Source of the DNA: SZUA-521 sp041738285
GTDB lineage: Bacteria > Pseudomonadota > Gammaproteobacteria > Pseudomonadales > Azotimanducaceae
DNA length: 40,984 bases
Assembly: GCA_041738285.1 (NCBI GenBank)
Contig: JBGSQB010000051.1
Span: forward strand, 1-40,984
Reading direction: 5' to 3'
A program made the position numbers and the translations under genes. Position 1 is the first letter of the stretch, and every line of letters starts with the position of its first letter. The notes below the pieces were generated by a model, which saw only the letters and a program-made list of their open reading frames with translations, did not search any database and was not told the origin of the DNA. Of the stretch, positions 32,191 to 40,389 are shown one piece after another.

Positions 32191-33468
32191 ATGAACCTCA
32201 CGGCCCGGATACTGATCGGCATGGCGATCGGCGTGATCGCCGGTGTGCTGATTCAGCAGTCGGGCATTGCCACGGATCACTGGTTCTACACCTTCGTCGT
32301 CGGTGGCATCTTTCACGTCGGCGGCAAAATTTTCATTGCCTCGCTGATGCTGATGGTCGTTCCACTGGTGCTGGTGTCCATCGTGTGTGGGGCAAGCTCT
32401 CTGTCGGATGGCACCAGCATGGGTCGTCTTGGCGCCAAGGCGATGGGCCTGTACCTCGCGACCACAGCCATCGCCATCAGTCTCGCGCTCATGTTCGCGA
32501 TCGCAATCTCGCCTGGCGAGGGTACATCTGCGGTGGCGCCGACGACCTACGAAGCCCCGCCCGCACCCGAACTCACCGACGTGCTGATTGGCATCTTTCC
32601 GACCAACCCGGTCGCGGCGATGGCCCAAGGCAACATGCTGCAGATCATCGTGTTCGCCCTCTTGCTCGGGATTGCCATTGCACGGATTGGCGAGGCAGGC
32701 ATCCGGGTGCGGAACCTGTTCGATGACCTCAACGCGGTGCTGATGCGCCTGATCACCATGCTGATCGAGTTCGCGCCATACGGTGTCGTGTGTCTGATGG
32801 GCAAGCTGTTCGCGGAAGTCGGCTTCGAAGAGATCCTGAAGCTCGGCAAGTACTTCTTCACGGTGGTGCTGGTGCTGATCGTCCACGTGTCGATCGTCTA
32901 CCCGAGCTTGTTGTTGCTGCTGGCCCGGGTCAACCCGCTCAAGTTCTTCGTCAAGATGCGCGAACCGATGCTGGTGGCATTCAGCACGTCTTCAAGTGGC
33001 GCAACGTTGCCAGTGACGCTGCGCACGGTGGAACATCGGCTGGGGGTGCACAACGAGATTGCGTCCTTCGCGATCCCCCTGGGCGCCACCATCAACATGG
33101 ATGGCACGGCGATCATGCAGGGCGTCGCGACCGTATTCATTGCGCAGTTCTTCGGCATTGACCTCGGACTTTCCGACTATCTGATGGTGATACTCACGGC
33201 AACGCTGGCGTCCATCGGAACGGCGGCGGTGCCCGGAGTCGGGCTGGTCATGCTGACCATGGTGCTGACTCAAGTCGGTTTGCCGGTCGAAGGCATCATG
33301 CTGATCATCGGGGTCGATCGGCTGCTCGACATGATGCGCACGGCGGTCAACGTCACTGGCGATGCGACGGTTGCAACGATCGTCGCGCGCAGCGAGGGAC
33401 TGTTCGACACCGAGGTGTTCGACAATCCACGCGCGGGATTAGTGACACCCCCCCAGCACGCCCGTTAG
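32191..33468 (+). CDS. Dicarboxylate/amino acid:cation symporter (GltP/DctA family)
   Basis: This secondary transporter takes up C4-dicarboxylates or glutamate/aspartate with Na+ or H+. The 425-aa product has the family's eight helices and two re-entrant loops. The serine-rich loop AFSTSSSGATLPVT lies before NMDGTAIMQG, and the late segment has LDMMRTAVNVTGDATVATIVA with the substrate-binding Asp/Arg/Asn region. An extra loop around SPGEGTSAVAPTTYEAPPAPE is periplasmic or variable. Substrate cannot be told from the sequence: DctA, GltP and GltT types share these motifs. Its stop overlaps the convergent HDOD gene by 4 bp. Confidence 0.92.
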   Translation: MNLTARILIGMAIGVIAGVLIQQSGIATDHWFYTFVVGGIFHVGGKIFIASLMLMVVPLVLVSIVCGASSLSDGTSMGRLGAKAMGLYLATTAIAISLALMFAIAISPGEGTSAVAPTTYEAPPAPELTDVLIGIFPTNPVAAMAQGNMLQIIVFALLLGIAIARIGEAGIRVRNLFDDLNAVLMRLITMLIEFAPYGVVCLMGKLFAEVGFEEILKLGKYFFTVVLVLIVHVSIVYPSLLLLLARVNPLKFFVKMREPMLVAFSTSSSGATLPVTLRTVEHRLGVHNEIASFAIPLGATINMDGTAIMQGVATVFIAQFFGIDLGLSDYLMVILTATLASIGTAAVPGVGLVMLTMVLTQVGLPVEGIMLIIGVDRLLDMMRTAVNVTGDATVATIVARSEGLFDTEVFDNPRAGLVTPPQHAR

Positions 33469-34748
33469 GCGCTACCCGCAGCCTGGGCCATGCTGTCGAG
33501 CGCGGCGGCGGATTCTGTGATCACCGTCATCACCCGATCAACGGACTCCGGCTGCAGATCGAGCGCAGATGTCAGCACGGGATCCACCGGCGATTGCGGG
33601 TGATCGCACAGGCCCTTCGGCGCAAGCATCTGGTGCGTCAGACGAAGCAGACCGACATAGCCCGGGTGCTTACCGCTGTAGTGCGTCGCATACTGAAACC
33701 GCACGCCATCGACGACTTCCTCGGGTAGTCCCCAGGACTCGAGCAAGGTGGCGGCGAACACCTCACGCGGCGTACCAATGGCCTGCTGGTCGATGAACGT
33801 GTGGGGCAGATGTCGATTGGCCTCGTGCTGCTGGCAGATGCGTGCGTAGAACGGTGGAAATACATGGCCGATCACGAGCGTGCCGAAGTTCGCGAGCAGG
33901 CCCGCAACGTAGGCGTATCCAGTCGAAATCGTGCGCCGATGCGCCGCTGGCAGCTGGTCAGCGAGCGCTTCCATGGTCGCCGCGGTGTACATCGCTTCGA
34001 CCCAATACGGTGACAACCCGCGCACGTGGGCGCTCGGCACGTTCAGATCCTGTTTGAGGGCGATGGCCAGTGCCATGTTGAGCACGGCATCGGGCCCGAG
34101 TACGCGGGTGATGGCGTCTGCGATGGATGTGACCGGGTCGCGCAGACTGTAGAAAGCCGAGTTCGCCCAGCCGAGCATGCGGGCGGCAAGGCTGGGGTCC
34201 GCTTCGACGATCCGCACCAGCTCGCGCACTTCGTAGTTCGGGTCACCGCGCAGTTTGATGATGCGCCGGGCGGCTTCCGGAAGCGGCGGAATCGAAAGCG
34301 TGTCAGCCAATCGGTCGCGGATCCGCAGCTCAGTGAAGTTGGTGAGGGTCCTGTTGATCGATGCGAGATCCTTGCTACGGTCCGCCGACGTCGGCTCTTC
34401 GGGACACGCAACGCAGAGGTTGGCGTGCTGTGCGTTGCCGGCCAGGCGCCGGAACTCCCGCGGGTCGACGCGACAGACGGCGCCTTCCTCATCGAACAGG
34501 TCGAGGCTATCGGCACGCAGCAGCCGGTCATCGATGATCACGGGGTGCTCGTACACGCCCGGAATGGATGCCACCTGTTCGAGCGGCGCGGCGCGATCGA
34601 CGCGTACGTTGCCGCCGAGGTGGCGTGACAGGGCAAATACATCGAGCAGACAGTCATCCGGCGCGATCACGTGCAATGGCGACCCGTCATGCCCTGCGAT
34701 GATGGCGCGGGCGCGGCGCGGCGCGCCGTCAGAAGCAGCGGCCTTCAT
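33465..34748 (-). CDS. HDOD-domain signalling protein with N-terminal YbaK-like region
   Basis: The 427-aa product has a clear HDOD domain (about 150-350: TLSIPPLPEAARRIIKLR, LVRIVEADPSLAARMLGWAN, SITDAI-type helices). HDOD is a degraded HD-phosphohydrolase fold used in signalling, often around chemotaxis or cyclic-di-GMP. The N-terminal ~100 residues (DDCLLDVFALSRHLGGNV, YEHPVIIDDRLL, VCRVDPREFRRL) resemble a YbaK/aminoacyl-tRNA-deacylase domain, which is a weak family match made by eye. A linker carries CVAC (112-115). The start is ATG 34748, because the longer frame runs into recG. It is separated from recG by 62 bp with its own possible promoter. Role unknown. Confidence 0.85.
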   Translation of the reverse strand: MKAAASDGAPRRARAIIAGHDGSPLHVIAPDDCLLDVFALSRHLGGNVRVDRAAPLEQVASIPGVYEHPVIIDDRLLRADSLDLFDEEGAVCRVDPREFRRLAGNAQHANLCVACPEEPTSADRSKDLASINRTLTNFTELRIRDRLADTLSIPPLPEAARRIIKLRGDPNYEVRELVRIVEADPSLAARMLGWANSAFYSLRDPVTSIADAITRVLGPDAVLNMALAIALKQDLNVPSAHVRGLSPYWVEAMYTAATMEALADQLPAAHRRTISTGYAYVAGLLANFGTLVIGHVFPPFYARICQQHEANRHLPHTFIDQQAIGTPREVFAATLLESWGLPEEVVDGVRFQYATHYSGKHPGYVGLLRLTHQMLAPKGLCDHPQSPVDPVLTSALDLQPESVDRVMTVITESAAALDSMAQAAGSA

Positions 34749-34781
34749 TCGATCACGTCTCGTTCGAGGCACATCGGGAAA

Positions 34782-34810
34782 AGTATAGATGGCGGTGCGA
34801 ACCCTGCCCG
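34782..34810 (-). promoter_or_regulatory. Candidate promoter of the HDOD gene
   Basis: On the minus strand TATACT (34787-34782) lies about 33 bp before the ATG. The sequence 17 bp upstream, CGGGCA, matches a -35 only in part. It lies in the recG-HDOD gap, so the gene may be transcribed alone or by read-through from recG. Confidence 0.4.
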
Positions 34811-36859
34811 TCAGACGTTTGCGTAGTCCTGCTCGCCTGGCGACCACAGCGCTACGACGGCATCGACGAGCGTCGGGTAGTCGTCCAGGAGGCGCTCGGC
34901 CACCGCGATGACGGGTGCAATGAGGCCCGCGTCGCGCCCGAGATCCGCAACTCGAAACGCCTGTTCGCCGGTCTGGCGTGGTCCGAGTACATCGCCAGGT
35001 CCGCGTAGCGCGAGATCGGCCTCCGCAATGCGAAATCCATCCTGCGTCTCGCGCATGGTGGCAAGGCGTTGGCGCGCCATTTCGGTGAGCGGTGAATCGA
35101 ACAGCAGCACACAGTGGCTGGCTCGGCGACCGCGCCCGACCCGGCCGCGCAGCTGGTGCAGTTGGGCGAGTCCGAGCCGTTCGGGGTTTTCGATCACCAT
35201 GAGTGTTGCGTTGGGTACGTCGACCCCGACCTCGATGACCGTGGTTGCTACCAGCAGCGCGATGGCGCCGGACTTGAACTGCGCCATGACGTCTGCCTTC
35301 TCGGTGCTCGGCATGCGGCCATGAAGCAGACCCACGCGAAGCCCGGGCAGTCGCTGCGCCAGATCTTCTGCGGTCGACTGCGCAGCGCGAAAGTCCAGCG
35401 CCTCCGACTCCTCGATCAGCGTGCACACCCAGTACGCCTGTTCACCCCGCGCGCACGCGGCGGCCACGCGCGCGACGATCTCATCGCGCCTGGTTGCGGC
35501 GACGACGTGGGTCGCGATCGGCTGACGACCCTTTGGGAGCTCGTCGATTACGGACACATCCATGTCGGCATACAGCGCCATCGTCAGCGTGCGCGGAATC
35601 GGTGTTGCGGTCATCACCAGCTGATGCGGTCGGCGGCCTTTCACACGCAAGGCCATTCGCTGGTGAACACCGAAGCGATGCTGTTCATCGATGATGACCA
35701 GCGCCAGCGCCGTAAATTCGATCTCCTTTTCGAACAACGCGTGGGTACCGACGACTACGAGCGCCTCACCACCTGCGACTGCCTGTGCGCGTGCCTTGCG
35801 CTCCGCACGGCTGAGCGATCCGGTCCACAGCGTGACACCGATGCCAAGTGGCGAGAGCCACTCGGAGAAGTTGAGGTAGTGCTGTTCGGCTAGAATCTCC
35901 GTGGGCGCCATGATGGCGGTCTGACGGCCGTGCTCCGACGCGCGAATGGCGGCGAACGCCGCGATCACGGTCTTGCCGGAACCGACGTCGCCTTGCACCA
36001 GCCGCAACATGGGACGATCTCGTTCCAGGTCCAGCAGCACTTCCGTAGTGACTTTGCGTTGTGCCGCAGTCAATTCGAAGCCGAGGTTCTTCAGCAACTG
36101 CGCGCCGAGCCGTTGCGCCCGCGGCAGCGCGATTCCCGTTTCACGCGCGCGCGCGCGCGCTCGACGCTTCAACGTGAGGATATTGGCAAGCAGTTCATCG
36201 GTCGCGATGCGTGCACGCGCCTCCGCCAACATCTGCGTCGTCGCGTGCACGGGCGGCTTGTGGACGAATGCGAACGCCTGCTTCAGGTCGGCGAACGGCT
36301 GATCGGTGAGGAGGTGGGACAGGTCGGGCACCGGCCATGCGGGCAGTCGCGCGAGGGCCTGTTCCACGATCGATGCAATACGCTTCTGCGCGAGTCCTTC
36401 GGTCGTTGGATAAATCGGCGTCAGGACCGGCTCAGGCACCGGTGGCTGTGCCGGGAATGCGTGATACTCAGGATGCACCATCTCGAGCCCGTTGGGTCCC
36501 ATTCGGGCTTCACCAAAGCACTGCACCCACATGCCATTGGCGAGCGACTTGCGTTGGCGGTCATTGAAATGGAAGAAGCGCAGCGTCAGAAAGCCGGTGT
36601 GGTCATCAATTGTGATCAACCAGCTGCGGCGCTTACCGAACACGACACGCGACTCGACGATCTGGCCGCAAACCAGCGCTTCGGTACCCATGCGTAGCGC
36701 AGCGAGTTTCCACACTCGCGTGCGATCCTGATAGCGCATCGGCAGATGCAGCAACACATCGCGCGCCGTGAGGATCCCGATCCGTTCGAGTTTCTCCGCA
36801 AGCACGGGGCCGACGCCACGTAGTGCAACGACACGGTCGGCTAACGTCGCCGCATTCAC
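34811..36859 (-). CDS. recG: ATP-dependent DNA helicase RecG
   Basis: RecG reverses stalled replication forks and processes branched DNA. The 682-aa product has the N-terminal wedge domain, Walker A GDVGSGKT (290-297), the DEQH box (391-394) with the HRFG sequence, and the late motifs TATPIPRTL, LLVATTVIEVGVDVPNA and QLRGRVGRG. It starts at GTG 36859, overlapping the ridA stop as GTGA. Length and motifs are normal. A short (CG) run near 36144-36158 encodes the RARARA segment and has no evident meaning. Confidence 0.97.
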   Translation of the reverse strand: MNAATLADRVVALRGVGPVLAEKLERIGILTARDVLLHLPMRYQDRTRVWKLAALRMGTEALVCGQIVESRVVFGKRRSWLITIDDHTGFLTLRFFHFNDRQRKSLANGMWVQCFGEARMGPNGLEMVHPEYHAFPAQPPVPEPVLTPIYPTTEGLAQKRIASIVEQALARLPAWPVPDLSHLLTDQPFADLKQAFAFVHKPPVHATTQMLAEARARIATDELLANILTLKRRARARARETGIALPRAQRLGAQLLKNLGFELTAAQRKVTTEVLLDLERDRPMLRLVQGDVGSGKTVIAAFAAIRASEHGRQTAIMAPTEILAEQHYLNFSEWLSPLGIGVTLWTGSLSRAERKARAQAVAGGEALVVVGTHALFEKEIEFTALALVIIDEQHRFGVHQRMALRVKGRRPHQLVMTATPIPRTLTMALYADMDVSVIDELPKGRQPIATHVVAATRRDEIVARVAAACARGEQAYWVCTLIEESEALDFRAAQSTAEDLAQRLPGLRVGLLHGRMPSTEKADVMAQFKSGAIALLVATTVIEVGVDVPNATLMVIENPERLGLAQLHQLRGRVGRGRRASHCVLLFDSPLTEMARQRLATMRETQDGFRIAEADLALRGPGDVLGPRQTGEQAFRVADLGRDAGLIAPVIAVAERLLDDYPTLVDAVVALWSPGEQDYANV

Positions 36860-37257
36860 CCCGCGGGCGGCAATGCCATGATGCCGTCGATTTCCACCGC
36901 TGCGTCGCGCGGCAGCTGTGAAACGCCGACCGCCGCGCGCGCGGGATAGGGCTCGTTCAGGTACTGCGCCATGATCGCGTTGACGCGAGCAAAGTGATCG
37001 AGCGACGTGAGGTACACGGTCAGTTTGACGCAGTCATCGAGACTTCCGCCTGCGGCTTCGGCGACCGCGGCAAGGTTCTTGAACACCTGATGAATCTGAG
37101 CATCGACGTCACCGGCGACGAGCGTCATCGATATCGGATCGAGCGGTATCTGCCCGGACAGATAGACGATGTCGCCGACACGAATCGCCTGTGAGTAGGT
37201 GCCGATTGCGGCGGGCGCCGCGGCGGTGGCGATCGGTGTGCGTGTTCGACTCGTCAC
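36856..37257 (-). CDS. ridA: RidA-family enamine/imine deaminase
   Basis: RidA proteins hydrolyse reactive enamines and imines from PLP enzymes, such as 2-aminoacrylate, protecting metabolism. The 133-aa product has IGTYSQAIRVGDIVYLSGQIPLD near the N-terminus, split here at its turn, and PARAAVGVSQLPRDAAVEIDGIM at the end. The Arg before AAVGV is the active-site Arg of the deaminating subgroup. The start ATG 37257 overlaps the spoT stop (37254) by 4 bp, and the stop overlaps the recG start. The spoT-ridA-recG order is common in gammaproteobacteria. Confidence 0.93.
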   Translation of the reverse strand: MTSRTRTPIATAAAPAAIGTYSQAIRVGDIVYLSGQIPLDPISMTLVAGDVDAQIHQVFKNLAAVAEAAGGSLDDCVKLTVYLTSLDHFARVNAIMAQYLNEPYPARAAVGVSQLPRDAAVEIDGIMALPPAG

Positions 37258-39458
37258 TTGATCATTCTGCTCAGGCTGTGAACCTGCGTGAGTCGCCGCA
37301 ATCGTCGCATGACCTGTGCGAGGTGCGTGCGATTGCGCACCGCGACTTCCACGATCACGCTCGACAGCTCCGCGTTGCGTTCATCGACCTTGATATTCTC
37401 GATGCCGCCGTCAGCGTCGCTCACCGTTGCGGCGATTTCAGCGATGACACCCTTCTGTCGATCGACCTGAATGCGCAGTGCCGTGACGTACTCACCATTG
37501 ACGTCCGAGGACCAGCGCGCCGGAATGATCTCGTTCGCGTTGCGGCGGCGAAGCTCCGCCATGTTCTTGCAGGTTTCTATGTGAACGACGAATCCCTTGC
37601 CCGCCGACATGTGGCCGACGATCGGATCGCCGGGGACCGGATAGCAGCACCGTGCATAGCTGATGACGAGGCCCTCGCTGCCGCGAATCGCGACGGCGCC
37701 GCCGTGCTGGACCGGCACCACGTGCGCCGATGGGTCATCCACAGTCAGGAGTCGTTGCGCCACGACGTACGCCATGTAGTTGCCGAGGCCAATCGACTCG
37801 AGCAGGTCGTTCAGTCTGCGGACGTTGAATTCCTTGAGAATCATGCGCAGCCGGCGGAAGTCGATATCGTTGATGCTGGTATCCGAGGCGGCGAGCGCGC
37901 GATTGAGCAGGCGTCGCCCGAGGGCGATCGACTGCGAGCGTTTCTGGGCCTTGAGTGCTTGTCGGATCGAGGTGCGGGCCTTGCCGGACACCGCGAACGA
38001 AAGCCAGTCGGGGTTCGGCCGTGCATCCTTCGAGGTGATGATCTCGACGGTCTGACCGTTCTGCAGCGGCGAGCTCAGCGGTGCCAGATTGCGATCGATG
38101 CGGCAGGCGACGCAGTTATTGCCGACATCGGTGTGCACGGCGTAGGCGAAGTCGACCGGACACGCACCACGTGGCAGCTGATAGATGTCGCCGCGCGGCG
38201 AGAACACGTACACCTCATCTGGAAACAGGTCGATCTTCAGACTCTCGATGAACTCGAGCGAGCTGCCTGCGCGCTGCTGCAACTCCAGGATGTCGCGCAC
38301 CCATTGCCGCGCGCGTGCCTGGTTGCCGGCAGACGGTCCGCTCTCATCGGACTTGTAGAGCCAGTGACCGGCGATGCCGTTGTCGGCCACACTGTCCATC
38401 TGGCGGGTGCGTATCTGTACTTCGATCGGCACACCGTGCATGCCGAACAGTGTTGTATGCAGTGACTGATAGCCGTTGGCCTTGGGGATGGCGATGTAAT
38501 CCTTGAAACGGCCGGCGACGGGCTTGTAGAGGTTGTGCACGATGCCGAGCACGCGATAGCACGCATCGACCCGGTCGACGACGATGCGAAAGCCAAACAC
38601 ATCCATGATCTCGGTGAACGGTTTGCGCTGAGTTTTCATCTTCGAGTAGATGGAATAGAGGTGCTTTTCCCGACTTGTCACGACGGCATCGATGCCTTCG
38701 CGGTTGATTGCGGTGGCAAAGGAGCGGTGGATCTGCTCCATCAGGGCCTTGCGATTGCCGCGCACCGAGGCAACCGCGCGCTGAATGCGGTCCGCGCGCA
38801 GCGGGTAGAGGGCCTGAAACGCCAGATCCTCGATTTCGATCTTCAGCGTGTGAATGCCGAGGCGGCTTGCGATCGGCGCGTAGAAGTCCAGCGTCTCCCG
38901 AGCGATGCGGCGACGCTTTTCGAGGGACAGCACGCCGATGGTGCGCATGTTGTGCAGCCGGTCAGCGAGTTTCACCAGAATGACCCGAAGGTCCTTCGAC
39001 ATGGCAATGGCCATCTTCTGGAAGTTCTCCGCCTGGGCCTCGGCCCGGGACCGGAACATCGTCGCCAGCTTGCTGACGCCATCGACGATCGTCGCCACTT
39101 CCTTGCCGAACTTCTTGCCGAGCGCGCGCTTGGCAACGCCGGTGTCTTCGATGACGTCGTGCAGCAACGCGGCCATCAGCGTCGGATGGTCCATGTGCAT
39201 GTCGGCGAGCACATTGGCGACCGCAACGGGGTGGGTGATGTACGGATGACCGGTGCGCCGGAACTGACCCTCATGGGCTTCGAGGGCGTACTCGTAGGCG
39301 GATCGGACCTCATCCGCCTGGTCGGGCGTGAGATAGGTGGCGAGCTTTAGCGCCAGTTCGTCGAAGGTGATCGGGGCAGCGACTTCGTCACAGGAGGCCC
39401 GCTCGGCCAACCGTGTGCCGAAGTACGAGTCAAAGCTCGTCGCTTCCCTCTGGGGCAT
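37254..39458 (-). CDS. spoT: Bifunctional (p)ppGpp synthetase/hydrolase SpoT
   Basis: SpoT makes and degrades the stringent-response signal (p)ppGpp. The 734-aa product has the HD hydrolase domain with HDVIED (100-105), so the degrading site is intact. The synthetase domain carries the RFKD motif (317-320) of bifunctional enzymes rather than the EXDD of RelA. A TGS domain (DEVYVFSPRGDIYQLPRGA) and a C-terminal ACT domain follow. I start it at ATG 39458, which overlaps the end of rpoZ by 29 bp; an upstream frame continues to 39566 but would lie wholly inside rpoZ. The ribosome binding site is weak, so translation may be coupled to rpoZ. Confidence 0.95.
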   Translation of the reverse strand: MPQREATSFDSYFGTRLAERASCDEVAAPITFDELALKLATYLTPDQADEVRSAYEYALEAHEGQFRRTGHPYITHPVAVANVLADMHMDHPTLMAALLHDVIEDTGVAKRALGKKFGKEVATIVDGVSKLATMFRSRAEAQAENFQKMAIAMSKDLRVILVKLADRLHNMRTIGVLSLEKRRRIARETLDFYAPIASRLGIHTLKIEIEDLAFQALYPLRADRIQRAVASVRGNRKALMEQIHRSFATAINREGIDAVVTSREKHLYSIYSKMKTQRKPFTEIMDVFGFRIVVDRVDACYRVLGIVHNLYKPVAGRFKDYIAIPKANGYQSLHTTLFGMHGVPIEVQIRTRQMDSVADNGIAGHWLYKSDESGPSAGNQARARQWVRDILELQQRAGSSLEFIESLKIDLFPDEVYVFSPRGDIYQLPRGACPVDFAYAVHTDVGNNCVACRIDRNLAPLSSPLQNGQTVEIITSKDARPNPDWLSFAVSGKARTSIRQALKAQKRSQSIALGRRLLNRALAASDTSINDIDFRRLRMILKEFNVRRLNDLLESIGLGNYMAYVVAQRLLTVDDPSAHVVPVQHGGAVAIRGSEGLVISYARCCYPVPGDPIVGHMSAGKGFVVHIETCKNMAELRRRNANEIIPARWSSDVNGEYVTALRIQVDRQKGVIAEIAATVSDADGGIENIKVDERNAELSSVIVEVAVRNRTHLAQVMRRLRRLTQVHSLSRMIK

Positions 39459-39708
39459 GGGTTGTGAAACCGAAAGGCATTTCGAGCCTTTCATCCTCGA
39501 TGCGGGCATCCTGTGCGTCAAGCATTTCGTCGTTGATGAGGCCCGCAGCGATTTCGCGCAGGGCAAGTACAGTCGGCTTGTCGTTTTCTTCGGGGACGAG
39601 GGGGTCCGTGTGTCCCGACAGCTGGCGCGCGCGCCGGGTTGCCACCATCACCAGGGCGAATCGGTTTTCCACGTGATCGAGGCAGTCTTCGACGGTGACG
39701 CGTGCCAT
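39430..39708 (-). CDS. rpoZ: RNA polymerase omega subunit
   Basis: Omega helps assemble RNA polymerase and forms part of one ppGpp-binding site in E. coli, which suits its place beside spoT. The 92-aa product starts MARVTVEDCLDHVENRFALVM, split here at its usual turn, followed by ATRRARQLSGHTDPLVPEENDKPTVLALREIAAG. All are family hallmarks. GGAAAG lies about 6 nt before the ATG. It follows gmk by 36 bp, in the gmk-rpoZ-spoT order of E. coli. Confidence 0.97.
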   Translation of the reverse strand: MARVTVEDCLDHVENRFALVMVATRRARQLSGHTDPLVPEENDKPTVLALREIAAGLINDEMLDAQDARIEDERLEMPFGFTTHAPEGSDEL

Positions 39709-39744
39709 GAAGGGCTTTCCGGGCTTTGGACAGGGGCGCGGAGT

Positions 39745-40389
39745 TTACGCGATGGCGTCCGTGGGTGACAAGAGATCGGCGATGAGGCCCCGATGCCGAA
39801 GTCGCTGCGCCGGGGTGCGCAGGCGCTCGGCCATCACGACGGCCGTGAGTTCCGCGGCGGCCGTTTCGAAGTCGTCATTGACGATGACGTAGTCGAATTC
39901 AGCGAAATGGGACATTTCGGTGACCGCTTGGTGGGTGCGCTGCGCGATCACACGGTCGTCGTCCTGGCCGCGCTTCTGTAAGCGTTCGATCAGCGTGCCC
40001 CGTGAGGGCGGCAGGACGAACACGGACACGGCGGTCGTGAACGCCTGTCGCACCTGCTGTGCCCCCTGCCAGTCGATTTCGAGGATCACGTCGTGACCCG
40101 CCTCGAGCAGACTGCTCACCGCCCGGCGCGAGGTGCCGTACTGATTGCCGAATACTCGGGCATGCTCCAGAAAGGCGCCTGCATCGCGCATCCGCTCGAA
40201 TTCGGCGGCGTCGACGAAAAAGTAATCGACGCCGTTGGCTTCGCTCGTGCGCCGCGCACGGGTGGTGTGGGACACCGACACGCGCACCCGGGCATCGCGC
40301 TCGAGGAGTGCCTTGACCAGGCTCGTCTTGCCGGCGCCGGATGGCGCGGAAATGACGATGAGCATGCCCACCGGTGCGACTGCCGTCAT
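39745..40389 (-). CDS. gmk: Guanylate kinase
   Basis: Guanylate kinase phosphorylates GMP to GDP with ATP and so feeds the GTP and ppGpp pools. The 214-aa product has the P-loop SAPSGAGKTSL (14-24), the GMP-binding region VSHTTRARRTSEANGVDYFF and the ILEIDWQGAQQVR motif. The ATG start overlaps the yicC stop (ATGA), so the two are probably coupled. Length is normal. Confidence 0.97.
   Translation of the reverse strand: MTAVAPVGMLIVISAPSGAGKTSLVKALLERDARVRVSVSHTTRARRTSEANGVDYFFVDAAEFERMRDAGAFLEHARVFGNQYGTSRRAVSSLLEAGHDVILEIDWQGAQQVRQAFTTAVSVFVLPPSRGTLIERLQKRGQDDDRVIAQRTHQAVTEMSHFAEFDYVIVNDDFETAAAELTAVVMAERLRTPAQRLRHRGLIADLLSPTDAIA

Noticed and set aside
34749..35426. An N-terminal extension of the HDOD protein by 226 codons
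   Set aside because: It runs through recG in another frame and is Arg-rich low-quality sequence; the ATG at 34748 is enough for all recognised domains.
39665..39680. A second parS-like sequence in rpoZ (TTTTCCACGTGATCGA)
   Set aside because: Only the left half fits; five of 16 bases differ from parS, so ParB binding is unlikely.
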